A stretch of DNA of 28,271 nt, from positions 1 through 28,271 of the forward strand of contig JAAEOP010000169.1 in the NCBI GenBank assembly GCA_024223125.1. Reading direction: 5' to 3'. Below, piece after piece: positions 1-7,592 of this stretch. Below the pieces are notes generated by a model, which worked only from the letters and a program-made list of their open reading frames with translations, did no database searches and had not been told where the DNA came from. Origin of the DNA: Chloroflexota bacterium. Its GTDB lineage: Bacteria > Chloroflexota > Anaerolineae > Promineifilales > Promineifilaceae. Position numbers and translations under genes: made by a program. Positions within the stretch are counted from its first letter, which is position 1, and every line of letters begins with the position of its first letter.

Positions 1-50
1 AGATCGTCTACCCGTTCTGTGTTGATTCGTTTGTCTGGTACACTCATCAT
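1..50 (-). CDS. Probable transposase, N-terminal start only (runs off left edge)
   Basis: A minus-strand reading frame opens with two ATG codons (start at 50 or 47) and runs off the window after 16 codons. It reads MMSVPDKRINTERVDD. The TERVDD string is one I associate with the N-terminus of IS4/IS1634-type (DUF4277-like) transposases, which usually begin with a few residues, then 'TERVDDIPLL'. The next gene on this strand is a cytochrome c peroxidase that loses its homology near position 240, as expected if an insertion sequence landed there. Only 50 bases are visible and no terminal inverted repeat can be confirmed, so this is a tentative call. Confidence 0.35.
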   Translation of the reverse strand, partial: MMSVPDKRINTERVDD

Positions 51-159
51 AATTCATAGGTGTACCAAATTTGCTTTTTATGTCAAAATTTAAGCGGACG
101 TCGAGTAACTAAATCGCATAAGACATATGCTCATATCAGCCTGACTTTTTAGAGTTAGT

Positions 160-1062
160 CTATTTGTTGTGTTTGACAGGGGCAATTTGCTTATTAAATT
201 GTAAAGGAACTACGGGTTTTTTTGCCCTCATTTGAACCATGTCGAATGAACCAATCAGTCCGTTTTCGATGACGGCCGCCCGGCCCACATCATCGCTCTC
301 CACCCCGACAACACAAAAAGATTCGCTAGAAAAGGTGGGGAAGGTATGGCAATCAACACAGTGGGTTTTTGTGGAGCGAAACAAGGCCAATCCACGCTGC
401 TGCGCTGGCGTTAACGCTTCTAAATTTCCGGCTGCGTACCTGTCAAACGGGCTGTCATCGCTGATGAATGTACGTTGGTAGGCGGCCAACGCTTTTCCTA
501 TCTGGGCTACACTTATTGTTTCACTGGGGAAGGCATCGGCAAACAGGGCGGCATATTCTGGGTAGGTTAATAATTCGGCCGCAAGCACGTCGGTGTCACG
601 GACGCCCATTTCATCTAGGTTGGTGAGGGGAAATATGACTTGCGCTTCGAGGGATTTGACACGGCCGTCCCAAAACAAATTTCGCACATAACCCACATTC
701 CACAAGGTTGGCGCATTACGAGGAACCGAGTTGCCGCTTATACCGATGGAGGTGGTACGGCCGTCGCTCAAACCCAATTCCGGCCAATGGCATGAGGCGC
801 AGGCAATGTCATTCTTCTCTGACAAAACCGGGTCAAAAAATAACAGTCGCCCCAAAGCGACTTTTTCTAGCGTGGATAGATTATCCTCTGGTTCATTTAA
901 GGGTGGAAAAGGTTCTTCCAAACTGATATAGGGGATATTGACAAGCGGTTCGGCCGTGTCTTCCACAAAAGCTTTTTCGGCAAAGATTGGCAATCTGGAA
1001 ATTAGATAGGCCAGCAGTAAGACAAGCGCCAGACCAAGAACAATCACATAAATTCGTCGCAT
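160..1062 (-). pseudogene. Di-heme cytochrome c peroxidase (MauG/CcpA family), C-terminally truncated
   Basis: The N-terminus has a single hydrophobic segment (IYVIVLGLALVLLLAYLIS) that would export or anchor the protein. Two c-type heme motifs follow, CASCH near residue 90 and CVDCH near residue 239, with family signatures between them (ALGRLLFFDPVLS, APTLWNVGY, FWDGR). The family reduces H2O2, or oxidises substrates, in the periplasm. After the second heme the match continues only through DDVGRAAV and about ten more residues. The usual 'F+TPTLRN...PYMHDG' block and last hundred or so residues are missing. The frame instead ends in unrelated sequence (MVQMRAKKPVVPLQ...) near a possible transposase at the left edge. 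I start at the ATG at 1062 rather than an in-frame TTG at 1077. No strong ribosome site is visible. It is probably non-functional. Its maturation would need the ccm genes found later in the window. Confidence 0.8.
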
Positions 1063-1107
1063 CGTTGTGTAGCGCAAACTGTTGGGCAGTTACGACTTAG
1101 CCAGCTT

Positions 1108-1767
1108 TCACTCGTAATATTGCCCTGTAAGTAAGAATTCACAAAAATCTTCCCAACTTACTTGGTCAATCTTGGAAGTTGGTTCCTCTATTTCTCTTGG
1201 ATCTTGGCTACCAAATGTTCCATCTTCTCTTAAAACTATAACAGGGCCAGGTACATAATCTCGACCCGTATCATCTCCTTCCTGCCAACCACCATACGAA
1301 CCAGCAGTCGCACATTCGAGAAAAGCACAAGGGTCGAAATTGTACCAACGCCTCCCTTTTGGAGAATCAACCCCAAAATATCGGTGTTCATTTTTCAAAA
1401 TACCAGCTTCATCCATTTCATGTAAATCAACGATCTGGCTAATGATGGTCGCTTGCCAGCCTTGAAAACCGCTAAGAAGTGCATCCTGGTCACGGATATT
1501 GTTTTTCCAAGTGGCATCAAAGTCAATCGTTTTGGAGGTGAAGGCTGTAGCTAAGAGATTGTAGAATTCAGAAACGGATAATGCCTGTCGGGTTTGATAG
1601 GAGTCACCCAAATCCAATATAGTCAGGAGATATTCTTCTAGAGAACGTGTTGAGTGTTCTTGAAGTTTGATGAGCTTAGAGATGGCTATGTAAAAATCAC
1701 GATTAGTCTTGATGTCATTCATGAGTTGTTGCTTTAACTGCCCAACAGTTTGTTCTACAATCATCAC
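1108..1767 (-). CDS. Hypothetical protein, 219 aa, translationally coupled to a glycosyltransferase
   Basis: Soluble acidic protein with no signal peptide or membrane segment. I do not recognise a named family. The N-terminal half is helical and polar. The C-terminal half is rich in Trp, Tyr and Gly and carries motifs such as RRWYNFDPCAFLECATAG, GGWQEGDDTGRDYVPG and VSWEDFCEFL. This resembles small accessory or immunity-type proteins, but that is only an impression. The start is the GTG at 1767 or the ATG at 1764. The stop codon of the upstream glycosyltransferase lies inside that GTGATG, so the two genes are almost certainly co-translated. It is the last gene of the minus-strand cluster that begins with the ROCO protein. 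Confidence 0.7.
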   Translation of the reverse strand: MMIVEQTVGQLKQQLMNDIKTNRDFYIAISKLIKLQEHSTRSLEEYLLTILDLGDSYQTRQALSVSEFYNLLATAFTSKTIDFDATWKNNIRDQDALLSGFQGWQATIISQIVDLHEMDEAGILKNEHRYFGVDSPKGRRWYNFDPCAFLECATAGSYGGWQEGDDTGRDYVPGPVIVLREDGTFGSQDPREIEEPTSKIDQVSWEDFCEFLLTGQYYE

Positions 1768-3011
1768 TGAGACAAAGTAGCTTGCATATCGGCTACAGAA
1801 ACGCCGTGATATTGGCTGAATTCGGCCGGTTCGCGGCTGGCAATACCTGCAGGGATGTTGTCTACCAGGCGTTGCCAGGTTGGTTCGTCCAGGGATTCAA
1901 TGAAAGCGGCAAACTCGTCTGATTCTGGATGGGGCGGCAGATATTTCTGGTACATAGCAACCATCCCCTTGAGCATAGACAGGTAGGGCTGAATGTCGGT
2001 GGTGGTGGACAGCGCTTCGCTGTCAATCCAACCGATGGCTGTATTTTGGATGGCTTGCGTTTGCAATAATTCTGTCTTGAGCAGTAGTTCAATGTCGAAG
2101 GCAAACCCTTTTTCGATGAGATCGCCCACGATGGTTCGCACGGTGGGGGCAGTGAACGCTTTGAAGCCGCATTGGGTATCTATAATGTATTCGATGTTGT
2201 AAACAATCCGCTTCCATAAATAGATGAACAATTTTCCCCGCAAATTCCGCGACCCCTTTTTCACTACAATGGAGGCTGGCTCCCGCCGGGAACCGATGGC
2301 GGATAGTTTTCCGCTATTGACAATGCCATCTACCAACAGCCCCGTTTGCCCCAAATGGGTAGACAGGTCGGCATCGGTGAAAAGGATGATGTGATTCGGC
2401 CGTTTCTGCTGCGCGGCTGTCCACATTCCATACGCAATCGAGCCGCCCTTCCGGCTGTCATTGGTGGAGGTCATCGGTTTTGTAACCAGCAAACCCTGCG
2501 TGATGGCTTCGGCCAGGAACAATACCTGTACATTGTCCCCCTGATAATGTTCAGTTAGAATTTTTTGGGCGATACGGCCGCTGCCATCCGGGCAACCATC
2601 ATCTACAATAATCATATCCCAGGAAAAATTGGGATAAGCGTCGAATAACCATTGTAGTTGTTCGATTTTGCGTAGCAGGAAATTCTCGCCATGCGGATGG
2701 GCCGCGTCTCGCCGGTGGATACGCTCATGCTCTTTGTAAACGGCAAATACGATGGAAACATGAATCTCATCAGAAATAGCGGCCGCCATCTGTTTTGAGC
2801 GGGCTAATTTGACGGCTAGATGGACGGAGAGGGAGATGTTTTTTTTATCGGCCGTTAATTCCCCTTCCAACTTGTCTAATGCTTCCAGATCGGCATATTC
2901 CCGGCACAAAATATCCGCATCGGCCCGCACCTGGTCCAGATGTGCCCGTTCGGTCAGGTCCAGCATCTGTGGCGCTTCTTGTATCATTGTTTGCAATGTG
3001 GGATTGTTCAT
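1764..3011 (-). CDS. Family 2 glycosyltransferase (dolichyl/polyprenyl-phosphate sugar transferase-like), soluble
   Basis: The 415-residue protein has a GT-A fold from about residue 83. VSIVFAVYKE is the first strand, IIVDDGCPDGSG near 134-145 is the UDP-binding loop, and FTDADLSTH near 211-219 supplies the metal-binding DxD. DTQCGFKAF near 278-286 is typical of GT2 enzymes related to dolichol-phosphate mannose/glucose synthases. There is an unusual N-terminal extension of about 80 residues and a C-terminal helical tail, with no transmembrane segment, so it is probably cytoplasmic or peripheral. The acceptor cannot be told from sequence. A good ribosome site (GAGGAG) precedes the ATG. It follows the TumE toxin gene by 85 bp and overlaps the next gene at its stop. 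Confidence 0.88.
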   Translation of the reverse strand: MNNPTLQTMIQEAPQMLDLTERAHLDQVRADADILCREYADLEALDKLEGELTADKKNISLSVHLAVKLARSKQMAAAISDEIHVSIVFAVYKEHERIHRRDAAHPHGENFLLRKIEQLQWLFDAYPNFSWDMIIVDDGCPDGSGRIAQKILTEHYQGDNVQVLFLAEAITQGLLVTKPMTSTNDSRKGGSIAYGMWTAAQQKRPNHIILFTDADLSTHLGQTGLLVDGIVNSGKLSAIGSRREPASIVVKKGSRNLRGKLFIYLWKRIVYNIEYIIDTQCGFKAFTAPTVRTIVGDLIEKGFAFDIELLLKTELLQTQAIQNTAIGWIDSEALSTTTDIQPYLSMLKGMVAMYQKYLPPHPESDEFAAFIESLDEPTWQRLVDNIPAGIASREPAEFSQYHGVSVADMQATLSQ

Positions 3012-3096
3012 CTATTTCTCCTCGTTAATAATCTTCTCAAAAACTCGACTTGTGTCTCTAATCCTGTAATTACTTCGTATTCTGCTATTCAATTCC

Positions 3097-3528
3097 TCAC
3101 TCAGTTTGCTGAATCAATTCTTCTACCTCTCGAATAATTTGGGGAAGATTTGGCTGTGTAAAACTCATACCAAGCGCTGGAATACGATTGTGTTTAATAT
3201 CTGGTGGAACGTGTTTGTGGTGGGGATGTGTGCTTTGTAAATCAGGGTTGTCTGGGTGTGGTTGGGGATCATACCAGAAAAGTTTTTGCTCCCCTTGCCA
3301 GATTTCATAACCATACCAATCCATTACTGCTGGCAAGCGATGAAATAAAATCCGTTCACGAACTATCATGCGAAAATCATGGTCAAAATATAATTCTCCA
3401 ATAACTCGCGCTAAAGATGCGCCTCGGCGAACAAAGGTTACTGTGGAACGACGGACTGAAGGAAAGTCATCTGGCAAGGAATACAAAAACAACTCATAAT
3501 CCTCAGCCGAGCGGAGGGAGTTACTCAT
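3097..3528 (-). CDS. TumE-type toxin (DUF6516 family)
   Basis: The 143-residue protein shows the layout I know from DUF6516, annotated as 'toxin-antitoxin system TumE family protein'. There is a central beta-rich segment (RMIVRERILFHR, YGYEIWQGEQKLFWYDPQPHP), then the hallmark THPHHKHVPPDIKHNRIPA block and a C-terminal helix (NLPQIIREVEELI). The His-rich HPHHKH motif is the most conserved feature. The molecular target is not something I can state. The ATG overlaps the stop of the 91-residue upstream gene (ATGA), the tight coupling expected for a toxin-antitoxin pair. It lies within a cluster with a ROCO GTPase upstream and a glycosyltransferase downstream. Confidence 0.78.
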   Translation of the reverse strand: MSNSLRSAEDYELFLYSLPDDFPSVRRSTVTFVRRGASLARVIGELYFDHDFRMIVRERILFHRLPAVMDWYGYEIWQGEQKLFWYDPQPHPDNPDLQSTHPHHKHVPPDIKHNRIPALGMSFTQPNLPQIIREVEELIQQTE

Positions 3529-3800
3529 ACGACGACTCGAATAAGGCCAGATAGACTGGAGGGTTGTTTTTGAATTATTTGGATGACATTCCTGTATTCA
3601 GCCTGACGTTCAAGCCATGTTCTATACACACTGGCCCATTCGCCAAAATCCAAGACCCAGGCGTCATCGTCCGGTTCTTCGCCGTTCACATAGGCGGCAT
3701 AAAAGGTTTCTGAACGGAGGCCATATTTCCGTTCAAAAGCCAACATCTCTTCTTCCAGAGCATGAATATCCAGCAAAAGTTCATAGGGTGTCATTATCAT
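3525..3800 (-). CDS. Small acidic protein, probable antitoxin partner of TumE
   Basis: A 91-residue acidic protein (YELLLDIHALEEEMLAFERKYGL, NGEEPDDDAWVLDFGEWASVYRTW) with predicted helices and no membrane segment. Its stop codon overlaps the start of the TumE-type toxin gene in an ATGA, so the two are co-translated with this gene first. That order and its acidity suggest the neutralising partner. No DNA-binding helix-turn-helix is obvious, so it may not repress its own promoter. The first ATG (3800) has GAGGTG five bases upstream. A second ATG at 3794 is possible. It begins 40 bp after the stop of the ROCO gene, so it is probably on the same transcript. The antitoxin role is inferred from context. 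Confidence 0.65.
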   Translation of the reverse strand: MIMTPYELLLDIHALEEEMLAFERKYGLRSETFYAAYVNGEEPDDDAWVLDFGEWASVYRTWLERQAEYRNVIQIIQKQPSSLSGLIRVVV

Positions 3801-3840
3801 TATTCACCTCACGCAAATAATTATACTCGGATCAATAAGG

Positions 3841-6123
3841 TTACGGCCGTATACCCCGCGCCAACTCTACCAACTCCATTAACCGCCCTCGCCGTTCCAT
3901 ATACTGAATCAACTCGCGGGCGGTAGTGCTGCGTCCTTCGCCGGGCAATTCGTCAGCAGCCAAACCGAGCCGGAAACAAAGCGTTTTTAACTCTTCTACA
4001 TCATAATGTGCGAGAAGCCAATCAAACGTTTCTACGCGATCCATGCCGGAAAAAACTTGAATTCCGACATCATCAATCAAGCTGCGGATATTTGCTTTAT
4101 GAAAGGGTGGCTGATCACATTCAATCGTTTCTCGGCCGTGAGCCAACCGTGTCTTCAAAATATCCAGACGGAAAAAATAAGGCGCCCTTGCCGAACGGCA
4201 GGTAGGACAGTTGCAGGGAATCAACCTCGCCACCGTCAGACGGTGAAAGGGACGGTGCAGCTTGTCCAGTTCATGCACAATAATCGTCAGCAAATCCCGT
4301 TTTTGTGCCCCGGCCACCCGAATACGGATCTCTTTTCGTTGGCGTAATTCCATAACTTCAGCGGCCGTTTTATCCTTGAGCAAGACCACGCCGTTGCGCC
4401 ACATCAACTTTTGTCCGGCAATGTTATGGTGTAGGGCAACGATAAAACGAGTGATAATACCGCGCGGCATAAAAGCATCATACTTAAAACGTAAATTCAA
4501 ATTGTTTTCTGATCGCCACGGGTAACGGCGAGGCTGTTCACTCAGGAGTTGGGGGGCAATGTAGGTTCCTGGCTGGGCTGGAATCTCGTAACAAAGCTGG
4601 AACTTCATCATCAAGGCCAGCAGTTCGTCATGCATTGGAACATACCTATCTTCATGCCAGATACGATCCAAATCGCCACGGGTGAAATGGCCGCGATTGT
4701 TTTGTACATCTTTGTTATCCAGTACGCGGTAGACAGCATCGGTGCCCCATTCTGGCTGCAAGATGACTGTGTGTTTAAGCAAGGGATCATCCTGAAAGTG
4801 CAGAATCACCCCCAAATCATGCAGATAACCACTGAGCTGCAATTTATCTTCATGTCGGGTGAAGCTATGTTGACCACACAATTCCAGAAATTGTTCCTGG
4901 CTGATATATGGACGCAGGTCATTTTCCAATGCACGGCGAACATTTACCCAGGTTTTGGGAAGTTCGTCACCGATATGGGGTAAATGAGTAATATGGTATT
5001 GAATCGCTTCCCGCAGCCGTTCCAGGCCACGAGTAGTAAGCAGATTGGCAGCAAAGACAGACTCTTTCAAATCACCAAAGTGACCGCGCAGTTCTGTTTC
5101 GTTGATCGCCCACTGCCGGTCTTCTTTTTCATTGCTCAAGATGAGAACGGGGCTGGCGTCGCTGAGATGTTCAATGCTGTTCAGCCAGTCGAAAAAGTCC
5201 GTTTTTTGCTCACGGGCATCAGCTACGACGACATAGAGAGAGCGGCGAGTGAGGAAGAATTGGTGGGTGGCAGCGTAAATTTCCTGACCGCCGAAGTCCC
5301 AGACGTTGACACGGAAGCGGTAATCGGCGTTTGGTATTTGGTGATCTGTAATCCAAAACTTCTCATGGTTTGGCGACAGTAGCTCATGGTTCACAGGCAC
5401 CGAAAACGTCCATGTATACACATCAATACCCTTAGTTGTTTCTGCAGGAGTAGGTAACAAAGCTTCTGGATCTCGCAGCTTACGTGCCAAGCTGGTTTTA
5501 CCCGCGCCTGGCTCACCGACAATAAGCAGTTTGGCTTCAAAGAGAAACCCTTTTCCTACTTGAGCTATTTGATTAAAATAACCACGAAGTGTTTCCAAAT
5601 CAACTGGCTGGTAGTTTTTTAAACTCAGAACTTCGGGTGGGGGAGATATGATTGGATTAAAGTGTAAATATAATGTTTTCAGATTTGGGAGCCTTATCAG
5701 CCAATCAGGCACAGTTGTTAATAAATTAACACTCAAATTCAGCCACTGTAACTTATTTAGGTTAGCTATAATTTCAGGAACGGCAGTTAAGTTGTTTTCA
5801 CTTAAATCCAAAGTCTGAATTTTTGTTAATTGAGCGATAGCATCTGGTAAGATTGTTAATTGATTAATACTCAAGTCAAGTTCTTTCAAGTTCGTTAGAT
5901 GGGCAATTTCATTGGGTATGCTCGTTAACAGATTGTAACGTAAATTAAGACTTTGTAGCCAGTGCATTGAAAAAACTTCAGTAGGAATTACAGTTAATCT
6001 TTGTGTTTCGTACTTCAATGGAACACGCAAGTCTAATTTGGGCAAATTATGTTTTCTTGCTTTATTGATTTTTTCTTTTGCCCATTGAGGTGTTGGTTGA
6101 CTGTCGTTGTTCATGGTGTTCAT
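3841..6123 (-). CDS. ROCO protein: leucine-rich repeats, Roc GTPase, COR, Cys-rich segment and Death-like C-terminal adaptor
   Basis: About 760 residues. Residues 55-170 hold about five leucine-rich repeats of 23 residues (LxxLxLxxNxLTxxP). The Roc GTPase follows: P-loop GEPGAGKTS near 204-212, WDFGGQE near 276-282 as the G3 motif, and SNEK near 331 in place of canonical NKxD. A COR-like dimerisation region follows to about residue 600. CNCPTC near 638-643 with a later Cys may bind zinc. The last ~60 residues (YDVEELKTLCFRLGL, LPGEGRSTTARELI, ERRGRL) form a helical Death-like/effector-associated adaptor domain common on STAND, NACHT and caspase-like conflict proteins in Chloroflexota and cyanobacteria. 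This suggests a GTP-driven switch recruiting effectors with a matching tail. The start is ATG 6123, with TTG at 6126 in frame. A 15-bp palindrome overlaps the start region. Confidence 0.88.
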   Translation of the reverse strand: MNTMNNDSQPTPQWAKEKINKARKHNLPKLDLRVPLKYETQRLTVIPTEVFSMHWLQSLNLRYNLLTSIPNEIAHLTNLKELDLSINQLTILPDAIAQLTKIQTLDLSENNLTAVPEIIANLNKLQWLNLSVNLLTTVPDWLIRLPNLKTLYLHFNPIISPPPEVLSLKNYQPVDLETLRGYFNQIAQVGKGFLFEAKLLIVGEPGAGKTSLARKLRDPEALLPTPAETTKGIDVYTWTFSVPVNHELLSPNHEKFWITDHQIPNADYRFRVNVWDFGGQEIYAATHQFFLTRRSLYVVVADAREQKTDFFDWLNSIEHLSDASPVLILSNEKEDRQWAINETELRGHFGDLKESVFAANLLTTRGLERLREAIQYHITHLPHIGDELPKTWVNVRRALENDLRPYISQEQFLELCGQHSFTRHEDKLQLSGYLHDLGVILHFQDDPLLKHTVILQPEWGTDAVYRVLDNKDVQNNRGHFTRGDLDRIWHEDRYVPMHDELLALMMKFQLCYEIPAQPGTYIAPQLLSEQPRRYPWRSENNLNLRFKYDAFMPRGIITRFIVALHHNIAGQKLMWRNGVVLLKDKTAAEVMELRQRKEIRIRVAGAQKRDLLTIIVHELDKLHRPFHRLTVARLIPCNCPTCRSARAPYFFRLDILKTRLAHGRETIECDQPPFHKANIRSLIDDVGIQVFSGMDRVETFDWLLAHYDVEELKTLCFRLGLAADELPGEGRSTTARELIQYMERRGRLMELVELARGIRP

Positions 6124-6124
6124 C

Positions 6125-6139
6125 AAGTGCCTGGCACTT
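6125..6139. promoter_or_regulatory. Perfect 15-bp dyad overlapping the ROCO start region
   Basis: AAGTGCC-T-GGCACTT is a perfect inverted repeat with 7-bp arms and a one-base centre. It ends one base upstream of the ROCO ATG (6123) and overlaps the alternative TTG start. It occupies the place where a ribosome site would lie, and no other good Shine-Dalgarno is visible. It could be an operator, a small RNA hairpin masking initiation, or one copy of a dispersed palindrome. No second copy was seen in this window. Confidence 0.35.
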
Positions 6140-6150
6140 CTTTCTATCGG

Positions 6151-6312
6151 CTATGGTTCCAGGTTTAGTTGTTTTTGCAACACGAGTAAAAGTTCTGTAA
6201 TGTGATGCTGCAAGTGTTCCAGAGCGATGGTGAGTTTGGCGGCCGTCAGCGTATCTGGATAGCCCAACGATTGCAAAATTGTGTCAAGGGTATAATGGGT
6301 TGGTGTACTCAT
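6151..6312 (-). CDS. Small protein of 53 residues upstream of ROCO
   Basis: A short frame starts at ATG 6312, preceded by AAAGGACAGGAAT, a good Shine-Dalgarno, and ends at TAG 6151-6153. It encodes MSTPTHYTLDTILQSLGYPD, then a leucine-rich amphipathic helix (KLTIALEHLQHHITELLLVL). The start signal, the heptad-like leucine spacing and its place 27 bp before the ROCO gene suggest a real, co-transcribed peptide that could be a helical partner. No family recognised. Confidence 0.5.
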   Translation of the reverse strand: MSTPTHYTLDTILQSLGYPDTLTAAKLTIALEHLQHHITELLLVLQKQLNLEP

Positions 6313-6354
6313 ATTCCTGTCCTTTGACCATATTTGCCCACAGTGTAACAGATT

Positions 6355-7518
6355 TTACCCGTGCCGTTTCATGAAGCGTTCGATGCGGTGGAGAGCTTCT
6401 TCCAATTGCTCATAAGCGGTGGCGTAGGAGACGCGCATGAAGCCGGCCCCGCTGGGGCCAAACGCTTCGCCGGGAACCATGGCTACCTCTTCTTCATCCA
6501 GCAGCTTCATGGCAAAATCATCCCCTGTCATACCGCTGCGGCCGATGGAAGGAAAGGCGTAAAAAGCGCCCCGCGGCTCAAAGCAATCCATCCCCAATGT
6601 GTTGAAGCCATTGACTACTAAGCGGCGGCGGCGGTCATATTCGGCGCGCATTGTTTCCACGGCCGTATCCCCCTCCTCCGTAAAACCAGCCAAAGCTGCC
6701 TGCTGGCTGGTTGTGGGGGCAGACATAATGGTGTATTGATGTATTTTTCGCATAGCAGACAAAATATCGGTCGGGGCGCAAGCATAGCCAACGCGCCAGC
6801 CAGTCATGGCGTAATCTTTACTAAAGCCGCCCAGCATGATGGTGCGTTCGTGCATACCGGGCAGGCTGGGGACACAGGTATGGGGGATGCCGTAAACCAG
6901 CCGGTCATAAATTTCGTCGGAGATGACGAGCAAATCGTGTTTTTGGGCTACGGCCGCAATCTCAGCCATCGTTTCGCGGGACATCACCGCCCCGGTGGGG
7001 TTGTTAGGGTAGCCGATGAGCAGCGCTTTGGTCTGGGGAGTGACGGCCGCTTCAATCGCCTCGGCCGTGACCACAAAATCATTCTCCACCTGGGTGCTGA
7101 CGTAAACGGGCACACCGCCGGCAAAGCTGACTTCCGGGCCATAGGAAACAAAACAGGGTTCGGGAATGATCACTTCGTCGCCAGGATTGAGTACGGCCGT
7201 GCAAGCCAGATACAACGCCTCACTCACCCCCACACTGATCAGAATTTCGGTTTCTGGATTGTAGACGACGTTGTATAGTTCATTAATGTTGTGGGTAACG
7301 GCCGTGCGTAGTTCAACGGTGCCGCTGTTAGAGGTATATGATGTTTCCCCTCGTTTGAGCGATTCGATACCGGCCTGTAAAATCGGCCGTGGGGTCACAA
7401 AATCCGGCTCGCCGATGCCCAACGAAATTACATCTTTCATCGTGGCTGCAATATCAAAAAACTTACGAATACCGGAGGGAGGAACTTGTGCTACTCGGTC
7501 AGAAATAAAATTACGCAT
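6355..7518 (-). CDS. Class I/II PLP-dependent aminotransferase
   Basis: 387-residue fold-type I aminotransferase. Family landmarks are ISLGIGEPDF near the N-terminus (substrate-binding Gly), YPNNPTGAVMS (PLP-ring Asn), VISDEIYDRLVY (Asp and Tyr contacting PLP) and GGFSKDYAMTGWRVGY with the Schiff-base Lys. GAFYAFPSI and RVSYA near the end hold the carboxylate-binding Arg. It transfers amino groups between an amino acid and a 2-oxo acid. The overall pattern fits the aspartate/aromatic/alanine-type subgroup, but the substrate cannot be fixed from sequence. I start at ATG 7518, where AAAGGACA gives a ribosome site and homology begins (MRNFISDRV). An upstream frame to 7572 is encoded by the heptad repeat and is excluded. 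It follows the nucleotidyltransferase gene on the same strand. Confidence 0.9.
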   Translation of the reverse strand: MRNFISDRVAQVPPSGIRKFFDIAATMKDVISLGIGEPDFVTPRPILQAGIESLKRGETSYTSNSGTVELRTAVTHNINELYNVVYNPETEILISVGVSEALYLACTAVLNPGDEVIIPEPCFVSYGPEVSFAGGVPVYVSTQVENDFVVTAEAIEAAVTPQTKALLIGYPNNPTGAVMSRETMAEIAAVAQKHDLLVISDEIYDRLVYGIPHTCVPSLPGMHERTIMLGGFSKDYAMTGWRVGYACAPTDILSAMRKIHQYTIMSAPTTSQQAALAGFTEEGDTAVETMRAEYDRRRRLVVNGFNTLGMDCFEPRGAFYAFPSIGRSGMTGDDFAMKLLDEEEVAMVPGEAFGPSGAGFMRVSYATAYEQLEEALHRIERFMKRHG

Positions 7519-7533
7519 GGGATTGTCCTTTGT

Positions 7534-7592
7534 GATTGGGAGATTGAGAGATTGGAGATTAACATCCACCAATCTCTAATCTCCAATCTCGA
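7534..7592. repeat. Heptad inverted array, GAGATTG type
   Basis: Degenerate tandem heptads (GATTGGG AGATTGA GAGATTG GAGATTA) are followed by the reverse-complement set (CCAATCT CTAATCT CCAATCT). A perfect 14-bp stem pairs 7548-7561 with 7577-7590 across a 15-base loop. The right arm forms the last codons of the nucleotidyltransferase gene (EIGD-stop). The array separates it from the aminotransferase downstream. Confidence 0.85.

Noticed and set aside
4006..5382. Several plus-strand frames of 65-144 residues opposite the ROCO gene
   Set aside because: Antisense shadows of a well-supported multidomain protein, with no ribosome sites or recognisable motifs.
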